Shown here piece by piece: positions 1 through 9,355 of a stretch of 64,000 nucleotides of DNA. The notes beneath the pieces were generated by a model. It did no database searches. It was not told where the DNA came from and worked only from the letters and a program-made list of their open reading frames with translations. The position numbers and the translations under genes were made by a program. Each line of letters starts with the position of its first letter. Position 1 is the first letter of the stretch. Source of the DNA: MPNP01 sp965116235 (lineage in GTDB: Bacteria; Pseudomonadota; Alphaproteobacteria; Rhodobacterales; Rhodobacteraceae); NCBI GenBank assembly GCA_965116235.1, contig OZ220496.1, positions 1 to 64,000 of the forward strand, in the 5' to 3' direction.

Positions 1-992
1 TCGGAGTTCATGGCTTCGGTAATGCCATCCGTGTAGATGACCACCTTCTCCCCGGGATTCAGTTTCAGGGCAGAATCCACGAATCCGATCGTGTTGACCA
101 TCCCCAATGCCACACCCGGGTTGGAGCGCAAAAATTCGGAGTTGCCATCTGGGCGAACCAGCAATATCGGATTATGACCTCCCATGGAGTAAATCAATTG
201 ACCATTTTGGGGATCGAAAATGCCAAAAAACATCGTCACAAACATTCCGGCTTCGTTGTCTTCAAGCAGCAATCTGTTGACCTCATTCAAAACATCTGAC
301 GGTTTTTTGTAGCCAATTGCGGCGCCTTTGAGCAGAGTCCGACTCGACATCATGAACATGGCGGCTGATACCCCCTTGTCGGACACATCCGCCACCGTAA
401 TCCCATACTTTTCGTTGCTCAAATGAATGATGTCGTAAAAGTCTCCTCCAACGTTTCGAGCCGGTTTCATCGTTCCCGTGATCTCAAAGTTTGAACCCTT
501 GGGAAACCGCTTCGGCAGGATTGACTGCTGCATCCGGCTGGCAATGACCAGCTCGTTTCGAAGTGAGGTCAACTTGTCTCTGACAGCTTCGGCCTCGCGC
601 CAAAGTTCAAGGTGCTGCGCCGTGCGTTCAAGAGTTGTCCGCAGGTCGGCAAAATCGATTGGCTTGGTTATGAAATCAAACGCGCCTCGATTCATTGCCT
701 TGCGAATATTTTTCATGTCCCCGTAGGCAGACACGATCACGGACCTGATATTCGGATTGACGTCGGGGATTTGCCCAAGCAAGGTCAAACCATCCATTTT
801 GGGCATGTTGATGTCCGAAAGGACGATGTCGATTCCAGCATCCTTGCCAAGTTGGTCCAGAGCTTCGACTCCGTTGCTGGCAAAGCTGAAATCGTACACT
901 TTCTTCCTTATTTCACGACGCATCCTTTGAAGGACCAAAGGTTGCAAGTCCGGTTCGTCGTCAACAACCAAAACTTTGTGTGGTTGACTCAT
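1..992 (-). CDS. Response regulator with PP2C/RsbU-type phosphatase output (3' end outside window)
   Basis: The reverse strand reads from an ATG at 992 without interruption to the window edge, so the C-terminus is missing. The N-terminus is a receiver domain: acidic pair D11/D12, phospho-acceptor D60 in a SDINMPKMDG context, and K110 in FITKP. A linker of about 40 residues leads to a PP2C/SpoIIE-type phosphatase domain with the metal-binding motifs GGDFYD, VADVSDKG and YTDGITEA. In this family phosphorylation of the receiver controls dephosphorylation of an anti-sigma antagonist, so it probably acts in partner-switching stress or sigma control; that role is inferred. A GGAG ribosome site precedes the chosen ATG. 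No partner kinase or antagonist is visible here. Confidence 0.9.
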   Translation of the reverse strand, partial: MSQPHKVLVVDDEPDLQPLVLQRMRREIRKKVYDFSFASNGVEALDQLGKDAGIDIVLSDINMPKMDGLTLLGQIPDVNPNIRSVIVSAYGDMKNIRKAMNRGAFDFITKPIDFADLRTTLERTAQHLELWREAEAVRDKLTSLRNELVIASRMQQSILPKRFPKGSNFEITGTMKPARNVGGDFYDIIHLSNEKYGITVADVSDKGVSAAMFMMSSRTLLKGAAIGYKKPSDVLNEVNRLLLEDNEAGMFVTMFFGIFDPQNGQLIYSMGGHNPILLVRPDGNSEFLRSNPGVALGMVNTIGFVDSALKLNPGEKVVIYTDGITEAMNS

Positions 993-1396
993 CGATTTCT
1001 CCAAAATAGGTCCTGTTGCTTGCTGCCTTGCGGGGAGTGAACGGTTACTCGCTGCCCCTGTTAATAAAGCGATTTCAGGGAGATTACAATCCATGATCGT
1101 AATTTTGCAAGCCGGAACTATGCTTCCAAGTAATTTTTGTTGATGAATCCCTGCACTCCTGAACATGAGGATGGATGGGCATGGAAGCCCCGTACCATCA
1201 ATGAACCTCCTGACTTCGAGCATTTTCTGTTTGTCACGGTAAGCCCGGGCACCGCTGTCGAGGTCAGTTCGAAAACCCGACGCAAGCTCCATCACGGTGC
1301 AGCAAGTGCCTGTCGGTGTGTCAGCAGCAGGGAAGAATGGCAAATAACCTCTCGGACTAGCCTTGAGGCTTGGCAATCGGTGCGATACTTTCAGGG
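993..1396. other. Non-coding stretch, no gene recognised
   Basis: About 400 bases between the response regulator start and the left end of the IS630-type element. An 87-codon open frame on the plus strand (1137-1400) resembles nothing I recognise and runs into the IS end, so I do not call it. It should hold the promoter of the response regulator gene, but I see no convincing -35/-10 pair. Confidence 0.4.
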
Positions 1397-1577
1397 CTAG
1401 TGGTTTGTTTCAATCATATGATACCCATTTTTCCAGGACCGAACCAAGTCCTCCGGCGACTTGCTCCAGCGAAAGGGTCGGGCCTGATGCTCATTGTGAT
1501 GCGCAATGAACCCTTCCACCGCCGCCACGCACTCCGCCAGCGAGTTGAAGATGGCCTGCTTGAGCCGCTGACGGGCC
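1397..1577 (-). pseudogene. IS630-type transposase, separated 3' portion
   Basis: The reverse strand from 1577 encodes the last ~58 residues of an IS630-type transposase (…RLKQAIFNSLAECVAAVEGF… to a C-terminal …GYHMIETNH). The TAG stop overlaps the CTAG end of the element. It is cut off from its 5' portion (4022-4937) by 2.4 kb of inserted DNA. The same C-terminal sequence recurs in the relic ending at 37016, which confirms family and frame. Confidence 0.85.
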
Positions 1578-4021
1578 CTGCCGGTAAGTCACATCTTTTT
1601 TCTTGACATAGTTATGAAGGATGATTACCTTGGGTTTCATGCCCATGATGGAACCCCTTCGTTCGACCTTGCTGTCCCCGGCTCACTGGCCTCGCGTGCA
1701 GGCTCTGGCCCGGGAGCCGGCCCGCAGTCGTCATGCCGTGGCCCGCCGGGTGTGCGAGGCGTTTGATCTGCGCGACGGGCGCGGGCGTCTGCGCCTCGCC
1801 AGCTGTCAGGCGGTGCTGGCGGAACAGGAGACGGCGGGGCATCTGACCTTGCCGGCAGCCCGGTCGCATGGAGGCGGTCATCCGCCGCGCGGTCTGGGGG
1901 TGGCCGTGCCAGACCCGGTGGCGGTTCCGGCGGCGGTGTCGGATGTGGCGAATCTGCGGGTGTGTCCGGTGGCCACGGAGGCCGACCGGCGCGTGTGGAC
2001 GGAACTGATGCGCCGCGAGCATCCCTGCGGGGCGGTCATTCATGCCGGCGTGCAGCAGCGATATCTGATCCACTCGGACCATGGGGTGCTGGGGGCCCTG
2101 GGCTTTGCCGCCCCAGCCTTGCGGCTGGCCGCCCGCGACCGGTGGATCGGCTGGGACGACCCGACGCGCACGGCGGCCCTGAACCGGACGGTGATCGGTC
2201 TGAGCCGGTTTCTGATCCGCCCGATGGTCCGCTGTCGTCATCTGGGCTCCCGGGTGCTGAGCCAGGCTCTGCGGCGTCTGGCCGCCGACATTGAGGCCGG
2301 ATACGGGTTTCGTCCGCTGCTGGTGGAGACCTTTGTCGATCCGACACATCATGCGGGCACGGTCTTTGCCGCGGCGGGCTGGGAGTGCGTGGGCGAAACG
2401 ACCGGACGGGGACGCTTTGCCGGTCCGGACGCTCCCCGCCGGTCGGTCAAGACGATCTGGATGCGGGCGTTGCGCCGCGACTGGCGGCGGGTTCTGGGCG
2501 TGGTGCCGGCGGCCCCGGTTCCTCTGGGTCCCGCCGAGGGGCTGGACGGGAGCCAGTGGGCCGCGAACGAATTCGGCGACGCCCCGCTGGGCGACCGGCG
2601 TCTGAGCCGGCGTCTGGTGACCTGTGCCGCCGTCATGGCCGCGGACCCCGCCGCCTCCTTTCCCGCCGCCGCGCACGGACAGACGGCCCGGGTGACCGGC
2701 TACTACCGGCTGATCCAGCAGCCCGCGTCCTCGGACGTGACCTCTGACAACATTCTGGAGCCGCATCGCCAGCGTACCATCCGGCGCCTGGCCGGCGCTC
2801 GGACCGTGATCCTGATCCAGGACGGCACCGACCTCAACTTCGCCACGCACCCGAAGTGTCGCAACCTCGGTCTCATCGGTCGCAATGCCGGCCGGACCGG
2901 GACCTTGGGCCTGCACATGCACAGTTCCCTGGCCGTCGATGCCGACACCGGCGTCCCGCTGGGTCTGACCCGGATCGAATATGATGCCCCCACGGGGGCA
3001 GCCGAGCGTTCGGCTCCGCCCGCCGCTCGCAAGTCGGCCCGCTGGCTGCGCGGTCTGCGCGACGCCGCCCATGTGGCCCCCAAGGGCGTGCGCGTGGTGG
3101 CCGTCATGGATCGGGAGGCCGACTTCTTCGCCCTGTTCGCCGAACAGCGGCGGCACCGCCATGTCGACCTGGTCGTCCGGGCCAAGGTCAACCGAGCCAT
3201 GGGCCCCCATGAGGCCAGGCTCTTCGAACAGCTGGCCGCCGAACCGCCGGCCGGGTCTGTGACCCTGACGATCACCCGCCAGTCCGCCCGCAACGCCACC
3301 GGCACCCAGAAGGCTCGACCCGGACGCCCCGCCCGGTCGGCCACCCTGACCCTGCGCTACCGGTCCGTCCGGATCCCGCCACCCCGCGACCACGCGGACC
3401 GCCATGCCAAGCCGGTCCCCATGACCATCCTCAGTGCCCTCGAGGAGAGCCCGCCCGAAGGCACGACCCCGCTCGGCTGGACCCTGCTGACCAGCCAGAG
3501 CGTCGCCTCGCCCCAGGACGCCCAACGGGTCCTGGACCAGTATCGCCTGCGCTGGCGCATCGAGGAGTGGCACCGCATCTTCAAGACCGGCTGCCGGGCC
3601 GAGTTCCTCAACCACCACGAGGGCCAGCGACTGGAACGCAGCCTCACCATCAAGGCCGTCATCGCCTGGCGCCTGTTCACCCTCGCTCGCCTCGGACGCG
3701 ACACACCCGAACTCCCGGCCGACACCGTCCTGGACGATACCGAGATCACCGTGCTCGCCGACATCGCCCAGGACCGCCAACTGACCCTGGATCCCTACAC
3801 TCTGGGCGGAGCCCTGGTCATCCTGGCCATCCTCGGCGGCTATCTCAATCGCACGAACGACCCGCCCCCGGGACCCACATACATGTGGCGCGGCCAGGCC
3901 AAGCTGGCCGCTCAGGCCGATGCCTATGAGCGCCTGTATCGCATGGGCGTGCTGGAGCGACGGTCACCCGAACCGCTGCACCAGAAACTGCGTCCGGACA
4001 AGACTTGTGACTAACAGGCAG
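1578..4021 (+). mobile_element. IS4-type (Tn5-like) insertion element, complete
   Basis: 2,444 bp with imperfect terminal inverted repeats: left end begins CTGCCGGTAAGTCACAT, right end read inward begins CTGCCTGTTAGTCACAA. It is flanked by an 8-bp direct repeat GACGGGCC at 1570-1577 and 4022-4029. It carries one transposase gene and is visibly more G+C-rich than the flanking chromosome, which suggests a foreign source. The insertion lies inside the IS630-type transposase gene. Confidence 0.88.
1621..4014 (+). CDS. IS4-family (Tn5-like) transposase with extra N-terminal domain
   Basis: 797 codons, intact. The C-terminal two thirds is Tn5-like: a DNA-binding segment (EFGDAPLGDRRLSRRL, near residue 320), then DDE catalytic motifs: the Asp in LIQDGTDLNF, the Asp in VVAVMDREADFF, and the IS4-type Y-x2-R-x3-E-x6-K signature in YRLRWRIEEWHRIFK. 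The N-terminal ~300 residues resemble the DUF4338 domain that precedes Tn5-like transposases in some bacterial elements; this assignment is from memory of the family. ATG 1621 is the first start in frame; a downstream Met (residue 7 or 9) is possible. A long reverse open frame over the same DNA is a high-G+C shadow. Confidence 0.88.
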   Translation: MITLGFMPMMEPLRSTLLSPAHWPRVQALAREPARSRHAVARRVCEAFDLRDGRGRLRLASCQAVLAEQETAGHLTLPAARSHGGGHPPRGLGVAVPDPVAVPAAVSDVANLRVCPVATEADRRVWTELMRREHPCGAVIHAGVQQRYLIHSDHGVLGALGFAAPALRLAARDRWIGWDDPTRTAALNRTVIGLSRFLIRPMVRCRHLGSRVLSQALRRLAADIEAGYGFRPLLVETFVDPTHHAGTVFAAAGWECVGETTGRGRFAGPDAPRRSVKTIWMRALRRDWRRVLGVVPAAPVPLGPAEGLDGSQWAANEFGDAPLGDRRLSRRLVTCAAVMAADPAASFPAAAHGQTARVTGYYRLIQQPASSDVTSDNILEPHRQRTIRRLAGARTVILIQDGTDLNFATHPKCRNLGLIGRNAGRTGTLGLHMHSSLAVDADTGVPLGLTRIEYDAPTGAAERSAPPAARKSARWLRGLRDAAHVAPKGVRVVAVMDREADFFALFAEQRRHRHVDLVVRAKVNRAMGPHEARLFEQLAAEPPAGSVTLTITRQSARNATGTQKARPGRPARSATLTLRYRSVRIPPPRDHADRHAKPVPMTILSALEESPPEGTTPLGWTLLTSQSVASPQDAQRVLDQYRLRWRIEEWHRIFKTGCRAEFLNHHEGQRLERSLTIKAVIAWRLFTLARLGRDTPELPADTVLDDTEITVLADIAQDRQLTLDPYTLGGALVILAILGGYLNRTNDPPPGPTYMWRGQAKLAAQADAYERLYRMGVLERRSPEPLHQKLRPDKTCD

Positions 4022-4937
4022 GACGGGCCAGTTTCGAGAAGAAGCCCTCCACCGCATGGGCCCATGATGCCGAGGTCGGCGTGAAGTGAAAGTGCCAGCG
4101 CGGATGATCCGCCAGCCACTTCAGAACCGTGGCCGATTTGTGGGAGGAGACGTTGTCCAGAATGACATGGACATCCCTGTCGGCATCGAGGCCCTCGGCC
4201 ACATGGTCGAGGAAGGCGACGAAGTCCTCGGAGCGATGCCGCTCGGTCATGCGGCCAATCACGCAACCCGTGGCGACATCCAGGGCGGCCAGCAGGCCTG
4301 TGGTGCCATGGCGGACATAGTCATGGGTGCGAGTTGCGGTGTGGCCCGGGGTCATGGGCCAGGGCTTCTGGGTGCGTCCCAAGGCCTGGATCTGCGGCTT
4401 CTCGTCTACCGACAGCACGACCGCATGGTCCGGCGGGTTCCCATACAGACCGACGACATCACGAATCTTCGGAGCAAAGGCGGGATCCCGCGAGACCTGG
4501 AAGGTCGACACCCGATGGGGGTACAGCCGGTGCCGGCGCAGAATGGTACGTACGCTCGACATGGCCCCGCCCGTCTCGTGAGCCAGAGCCTTGAGCGTCC
4601 AGTGGCTGGCATGCTCGGGCGGCGGCTCCATGGCCGTCTGAACCACCTCGGCCACCTTCTCCCTGCTAATGGGGGTGCGACCGGGCGGGCGGGTCTTGTC
4701 GCGCCACAGACCGGCGAGGCCGGTCTCCAGAAAGCGGTCCCACCAGCGCCATACGGTGAACTTGGACACGCCCGTGCGACGCACGGTCTCGAACCGGCCA
4801 TGGCCGGCGCCCAGCGTCAGGATGATGCGGGCTCGCCAGACATGCTTCTGAGGCGACTGCGGATGGTCGCGGACCTCTTCCAGGCGTTGGCGGTCGGCGG
4901 CGGACAGGATAACGGGAGGACGGGTGGACTTGGCCAT
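4022..4937 (-). pseudogene. IS630-type transposase, 5' portion, truncated by IS4-type insertion
   Basis: Starts MAKSTRPPVIL at 4937 (the same start is kept in both relics elsewhere) and runs to the insertion point. Visible are the helix-turn-helix region (GVSKFTVWRWW), the first catalytic Asp in VVLSVDEKPQ, the second in VHVILDNVSSHK, and the region of the catalytic Glu in HAVEGFF. Within the inserted element the frame picks up two foreign codons and stops at 4011. Joined to 1397-1569 it would give about 362 residues with an intact DDE triad, so it was functional until the IS4-type element landed. Confidence 0.88.
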
Positions 4938-5175
4938 GATCAGCTCCGTGTCAGTGGAATGAAGGGTCCCGCCATCAGTGCCGGCTGAAAACAGGGACGG
5001 ACATTCGACCAATAATAGGAGCTTTCTGTTTCAATTCAACCACTAGCGGCGCTCATGGGATGGCAGCATGAACTGTGCGCTCCTGAACTGGCGCCTGCCG
5101 GATCTGATCAACGCTCAGCCTTGGTGCCATGAAACGAATATTCCAGACCAATTCGACTGGTAACTGGAGTCTGAT

Positions 5176-6112
5176 CTAGGCCAGCATTCCACCGTCGTCG
5201 CGACGAACTGCAACGATTGCCGATCGGGCTACTGAATTGCCACCATTCGGCCAACCTTCGTTCGGATGCTGAATTCCCACAAACATCGTGCGGCGACCTG
5301 ATGACCAGGTCATGCCGGTAACTTCACATTCTTGCGGACCCACCAGGAACCGTCTGATTTCACCGGTTGCCGTATCCCCGACTAGCATCTGGTTGTTACC
5401 CTGACCTTCAAAGTCTCCTTCGTTGAAATAGTTGCCGGCAGTTTGAATCCACAACAATCCCTCGGTATCAAATTTGATGCCATCGGGTGAATTAAACATG
5501 TTGCCGGCATTGAGATTGGCCGAACCGGCCCTGGCATCGCTATGAACTGCCGGATTGCCGGCCAAGACATACAGATCCCATTCAAATCCTTGGGCGGTAT
5601 GATCAGCACCCATTGGGCTTCCAATGAACAATCTGCCCAAAAAGGTTGGCTTCCCTCGGATTGGGGCCACCGACAGGAGTTGCATCGCCACCTGCGTTCG
5701 GCTTTATGCCTCGGTTCTTGTTGTTGGTCAATGCACAATGAACCTCGGCTGCATTCGGATTGGACGTAACCCACTCGGGACGGTCCATTGTGGTTGCCCC
5801 AACGCTCGATGCGGCAATCCGGGTGTGAACGCAAATGTTGGCCATTGACACAAATCCAGTTGTTTCGGGAGTCAGATCTAGCCATTCTCCGGTGCCATTT
5901 TCATAATATTTGGCAACGGAAAGCGTCCCCTTTTCCAAGAGTTCAGAATTGTCGCCGCTGGCAGAAAAGTAACCGTCCGACACGAAACGATAGATGAACT
6001 CGCCCCGCTCATCATCGCCCATATACGCGACCACCTTGCCATCAGAACTCACCAAAACCTCGGCATTTTCGTGCTTGAATCGTCCGAGAGCCGTCAATTT
6101 GCGGGGTTTGGA
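5176..6112 (-). pseudogene. PhoX-family (DUF839) alkaline phosphatase relic, truncated and frameshifted
   Basis: The upstream reading frame (from about 6112) has PhoX-type segments: TALGRFKHENAEV, YMGDDERGEFIYRFVS and TTMDRPEWVTSNP. It ends prematurely after IVHWKPNG. The frame then shifts by one base near 5605, in the context AATGGGTGCTGAT, and continues with GADHTAQGFEWDLYVLAGNP and the C-terminal SPDGIKFD, WIQTAGNY and GIQHPNEGWPNGG motifs to a stop at 5176. The N-terminal half is absent: homology ends at the edge of the inverted repeat at 6113-6167. PhoX enzymes are exported calcium-dependent phosphomonoesterases; this copy cannot be functional. Confidence 0.85.
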
Positions 6113-6167
6113 CTTCACGAAGTTCCCGTCCTCTCTGTCGGCGGGTCGGGGCATGATGACGCCCGCC
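6113..6167 (+). repeat. 55-bp inverted repeat, left copy
   Basis: Matches the reverse complement of 10254-10308 at 54 of 55 positions. It marks the exact point where PhoX homology stops on one side and the porin/phage cassette begins on the other. Confidence 0.85.
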
Positions 6168-6462
6168 ATGCTTGCCAAGCTATCGGTGCTCGGCTTGAAC
6201 GCCTCACGGCATGGGGAGCATGACGGTTGGGGGATGTGAGGGACGCCGGCATGTCAGTCCCAAAAATCTGGGCCGCTCGAGCCGGGTTTGTGACAGTTCC
6301 GTCCGTTTGTCGGCGCTGACCATGGACTGGCCTTGAACTTCACGAGCGACTGTCGCCTTGTCGGCGGGCCCGACCCGACCCCCAAGACGATGGAAGACCG
6401 GACGGACTGTCGCAAAAATGCGACAGTTGGCAAGAAAATGATGCGGGACACGACAAAACCTG

Positions 6463-6489
6463 TTGCATATCGCCTGGGGGGGGTAAATG
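6463..6489 (+). promoter_or_regulatory. Candidate porin promoter with a G8 spacer tract
   Basis: TTGCAT at 6463-6468 could serve as a -35 box. It is followed by a spacer holding eight consecutive G (6476-6483) and a weak -10-like TAAATG at 6484-6489. The spacer is 15 bases as read; 10 G would give the optimal 17. Poly-G promoter spacers of this kind control some Neisseria outer-membrane protein genes. The -10 match is poor, so this is tentative. Confidence 0.35.
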
Positions 6490-6536
6490 TCCCGTCATGG
6501 TCATTTAACTTTCACATGAAACAGGAGTAAGATATT

Positions 6537-8005
6537 ATGCCGAAGTTAATCATGTTGTCCATGGTTCTGATGCTGGCGGGAGCCAGTGCCTGGGCCATGG
6601 ATGGGGGGGGGTAGACGCCTCCATGGATGACAGCGCTCACGCTGTCGACGCGACGAAAATGGATGTCGCCATGATGGAGGGTGAGCCCGAAGTCATGGAC
6701 GAGGGCGTGCCGAGTGCGCCTCCGGTGGCGTTGTCCGGCGAGGCCAAGATGGGCTTGAAGCGGGTAGACGACGATACCAGCACCAAGCCGGAGGACGACG
6801 ACATCAAGACCGTGGTTGAATACGAGGTCGGGTTCAGCTCGCAGGGCGTGACGGACAGCGGTCTTGTCTTTGGCGCGGCCATATCGATTGACGAGGCCGG
6901 CAAGGGAGACGCCGGCAGTAACGGGGTCAATGAAGCCAGTGCCTACATTGGTTCGGCTGACGGCACCTGGAAGCTGCAATTTGGCGGCAATGATCCCGGC
7001 ATTGATCTGGTTGGCAACATTGGCGTGGCGGATGCAGACGCCATTTCTGGCATGACTAAGACCGTTCTACCCTTGTTCTACACGGACGAGGGCGACAACC
7101 AAATGAAACGTGTGCGGCTACCCTCCACGGTCGCGTCAGCCTATGAAGGTCAAACATACATCGCTACGTCTCTAAGAGGGCCGCTCCAAACGATGTTTGA
7201 ATCTAACGGAGCCCTCATAACCAGCCCGGAGCCGGAACTTTCCATTTCCTATGTCAAGCAGAAGGATGTTGACGGGGCCATCAAATATGATTTGTTGAGA
7301 ACGAGATCGAAGGGAACTGCTCTAAGTGGCACAGTTACGGGAACCAACATGCCAGCTCCGCCGCCGGGAGGTCATACCGCCATGGCCCTGACCGGCACCA
7401 TAGCTTCGCTTTCCTATGCCCTGACGGCCAGTGAAGCGGGTGAAGACACATGGTCTGCCGGGGTCAAGTATGACGCTGGGACCTTCTATGTCAGTGCGGG
7501 CGTAGACTACAACGACGTGCTGACTGTTGGTTCGGGGGGCACCTTTGCCGGGAACACCGTGAAGGCAACCTATGTCAAGCAGTCCGGAGAGACCTACAAT
7601 GTTTATCTCACGTCGGCGGCAGATTTACTCGGTTATCACGGCCCCACCTGGGGTAAAGCGCAAAAGGTGAATGAAATGGAAGCTTATGGAGTCTCTTTTT
7701 CACGAGCTATCGGATCGGGAACCAATGTCACGCTGGCCTATTCTAGACTGACCGACAAGGGGCTGAAACCGACCTTTGTTGGCACCAAGCAATGGGAGCT
7801 GGACTTCACCTATGATCTGGGGGGCGGTGCCAGTTTCTACGCGGGCATTGAACAGGCCAACAAGTCCAAGTTCACGGGCACGTATAAGGCAGTTTCTGGG
7901 ACTACCGCGGCATCAATATCCACTCAGCGTTATGTGACCTATACGCCGATTGCAACGAAATCGAAGGTGACCACGCTGGAAGCGGGCATCACCATGTCGT
8001 TCTAG
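6537..8005 (+). pseudogene. Outer-membrane porin, out of frame at a G9 tract (possibly phase-variable)
   Basis: An AGGAG ribosome site precedes ATG 6537. This start encodes a signal peptide (MPKLIMLSMVLMLAGASAWA) and then runs into TAG right after nine G (6603-6611). The main frame from 6623 encodes a Gram-negative porin-like beta-barrel: an acidic N-terminal segment, repeated amphipathic strands, and a terminal strand ending KVTTLEAGITMSF with C-terminal Phe, typical of BamA-recognised outer-membrane proteins. One added G would fuse signal peptide and barrel in frame (about 490 residues). The gene is therefore either switched off by slippage, recently broken, or affected by a read error. A relic of a related porin C-terminus lies at 35218-35305. 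Confidence 0.75.
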
Positions 8006-8345
8006 TCCCCGTGGGGGTGTGGCGTGTTCCGGCGGACGGCCAGGGCTTGAAGCAATTGGGCCTGGTTGCCGCTGGCTCCCGCCGCCACATGCAGAAGATT
8101 TGAGGCCGCACTGATCCGGTCTCCCAGTGGGCGCGTATGGCGGCGTCCTTCTTGGCGGGCAGGTTGCCGAGCCGCAGGGCCGCAACGTCCGCCTCCGCCG
8201 TTTCCAGCAAGACATGACAGGCCGTCAGCAAGTGCAGAACGAGCGGGTGGGTATTATTGTCTACCCCGTCATGAACCGAATTGTAGAACCGGTTCAGTTG
8301 CTGAACCTGGGTGCCCCAGTCATGCAACGGATCGTTGGCCATCAC
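7989..8345 (-). CDS. Small phage-cassette protein, unknown function
   Basis: 118 codons; its ATG overlaps the portal gene stop (ATGATG at 8345), so the two are translationally coupled. The first ~85 residues look like a natural sequence (DPLHDWGTQVQQLNRFYNSVHDGV…). The last ~30 are rich in Arg, Pro and Trp, and another frame gives a more natural ending (RISAASNLLHVAAG…ALAVRR), so a frameshift near 8120 is possible. I do not recognise the family. By position it may be a head-completion or connector protein. Confidence 0.5.
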   Translation of the reverse strand: MMANDPLHDWGTQVQQLNRFYNSVHDGVDNNTHPLVLHLLTACHVLLETAEADVAALRLGNLPAKKDAAIRAHWETGSVRPQIFCMWRREPAATRPNCFKPWPSAGTRHTPTGTRTTW

Positions 8346-9355
8346 TCGAACCCGGAAATTATGGCGGCCTGCGCCTCGGTCATGCCGGCCTCGATCAATT
8401 GCTTGTAGGCGCGCGATCGACCGGCCAGATCGGAGGCCCTCAGCTCGGAGAAATCCAGCGTTATGGGCGTTTCCAGCTTCGCGGTCAGCTCGGCCTCGAG
8501 CGACCGGGCCAGGGGTGCCACCGAGCCGAAGACAAACTGCCGCCAGGCTTCCCTTCGAGCCGTGCCGTCTCCGGCCTCGACAAACTCCGCGGGGATCCCG
8601 CAGGCGGTCAGCACATGAAACATGGCTTGCCGGTGCAACTGCACCAGGAGCTGGGGCGGATTGGCTCCGAGCCGAATGGGGCGGTAGTCGGTCGAGAGCG
8701 GATTGTCCCGCATGGCCGCCCCGGGACTGGAATCAAAGAGAACGGCCTGCCCCCGCAGGCGGTTGATCTGGCGGCTCAGGACGGGAATGTTGTTCTTGCC
8801 GACATTCGGCATTTGTAACAGGGGGCCGATCAGCCCGGCCATTTCCCCGGCCAGCCGGGACTCGACATAGGCCAGCACTTTCAGGCTGGTTCGGGCCTTC
8901 CTCAAGGGGGATTGTCCGACCCAGGGCCGGCGCGGATCGCATCCGTAACGCAGATGCACCACGCCTTCGCCCTCGATCCTTCGGGTCAATGTCTCGCTGG
9001 GTCCCGACCGGGTGATCTCGTAGACCCATTGCCGCGGGTCCGGTCCGCCGGTGATCGTCCAGTCGGCCACCGGCATCAGCCGAAGCCCGGCGTTGTCGAC
9101 CATGATCAGGCCGACCCATTCGCCCCGACATATCAGGGTGCGGCCAATTGAATCCAGAAGCTCCGGAGTCAGCGCGGGAGAGTTGGCCTTGGCCGAACCG
9201 ATTGCCCGGCCATAGGCATTTTCGGCCAGCTCGACCGCCGCCAGCCGGTTGGTTTCCAGCCCCGCCACCTCCCGTTCGAGGGAATCGACAACGAGGTCGG
9301 TATAGTCGACCGATCGCGTCTCGGTCTTGCCAAAGGGCCAGATATTCAGGGCCAT
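8342..9355 (-). CDS. Phage portal protein (HK97-type)
   Basis: 337 residues. Portal-family features are the N-terminal MALNIWPFGKTETR, the central WVGLIMVDNAGLRLMPV and VVHLRYGCDPRRPWVGQSPL region, the helical AYVESRLAGEMAG segment, and a C-terminal CGIPAEFVEAGDGTARREAWRQF typical of HK97/GTA-type portals. In a virion it forms the dodecameric DNA gate at the capsid vertex. The start overlaps the protease gene end by 10 bases. No terminase or capsid gene is present, so this is an isolated morphogenesis fragment rather than a prophage. Confidence 0.8.
   Translation of the reverse strand: MALNIWPFGKTETRSVDYTDLVVDSLEREVAGLETNRLAAVELAENAYGRAIGSAKANSPALTPELLDSIGRTLICRGEWVGLIMVDNAGLRLMPVADWTITGGPDPRQWVYEITRSGPSETLTRRIEGEGVVHLRYGCDPRRPWVGQSPLRKARTSLKVLAYVESRLAGEMAGLIGPLLQMPNVGKNNIPVLSRQINRLRGQAVLFDSSPGAAMRDNPLSTDYRPIRLGANPPQLLVQLHRQAMFHVLTACGIPAEFVEAGDGTARREAWRQFVFGSVAPLARSLEAELTAKLETPITLDFSELRASDLAGRSRAYKQLIEAGMTEAQAAIISGFE

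Larger units (their letters stand above)
1398..5045 (-). mobile_element. IS630-family element, split by an IS4-type insertion
   Basis: Both outer ends read CTAGTGGTT inward (from 1397, and on the reverse strand from 5046), with TA at 1398-1399 and 5044-5045, the TA target typical of IS630/Tc1 elements. Between them the reverse strand carries an IS630-type transposase gene in two pieces separated by the IS4-type element at 1578-4021. Removing that element and one copy of its target duplication leaves about 1.2 kb, the usual IS630 size, with a continuous reading frame. Two internally deleted relatives lie at 34848-35217 and 36577-37015. Confidence 0.85.

Noticed and set aside
1612..3780. 722-codon reverse open frame across the IS4-type element
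   Set aside because: It mirrors the transposase gene in high-G+C DNA, is Gly/Arg/Pro-rich and low in complexity, and has no motifs; the plus-strand transposase has all catalytic signatures.
4086..4988. 300-codon plus-strand frame opposite the IS630-type transposase
   Set aside because: Antisense shadow; the reverse strand carries clear DDE transposase motifs.
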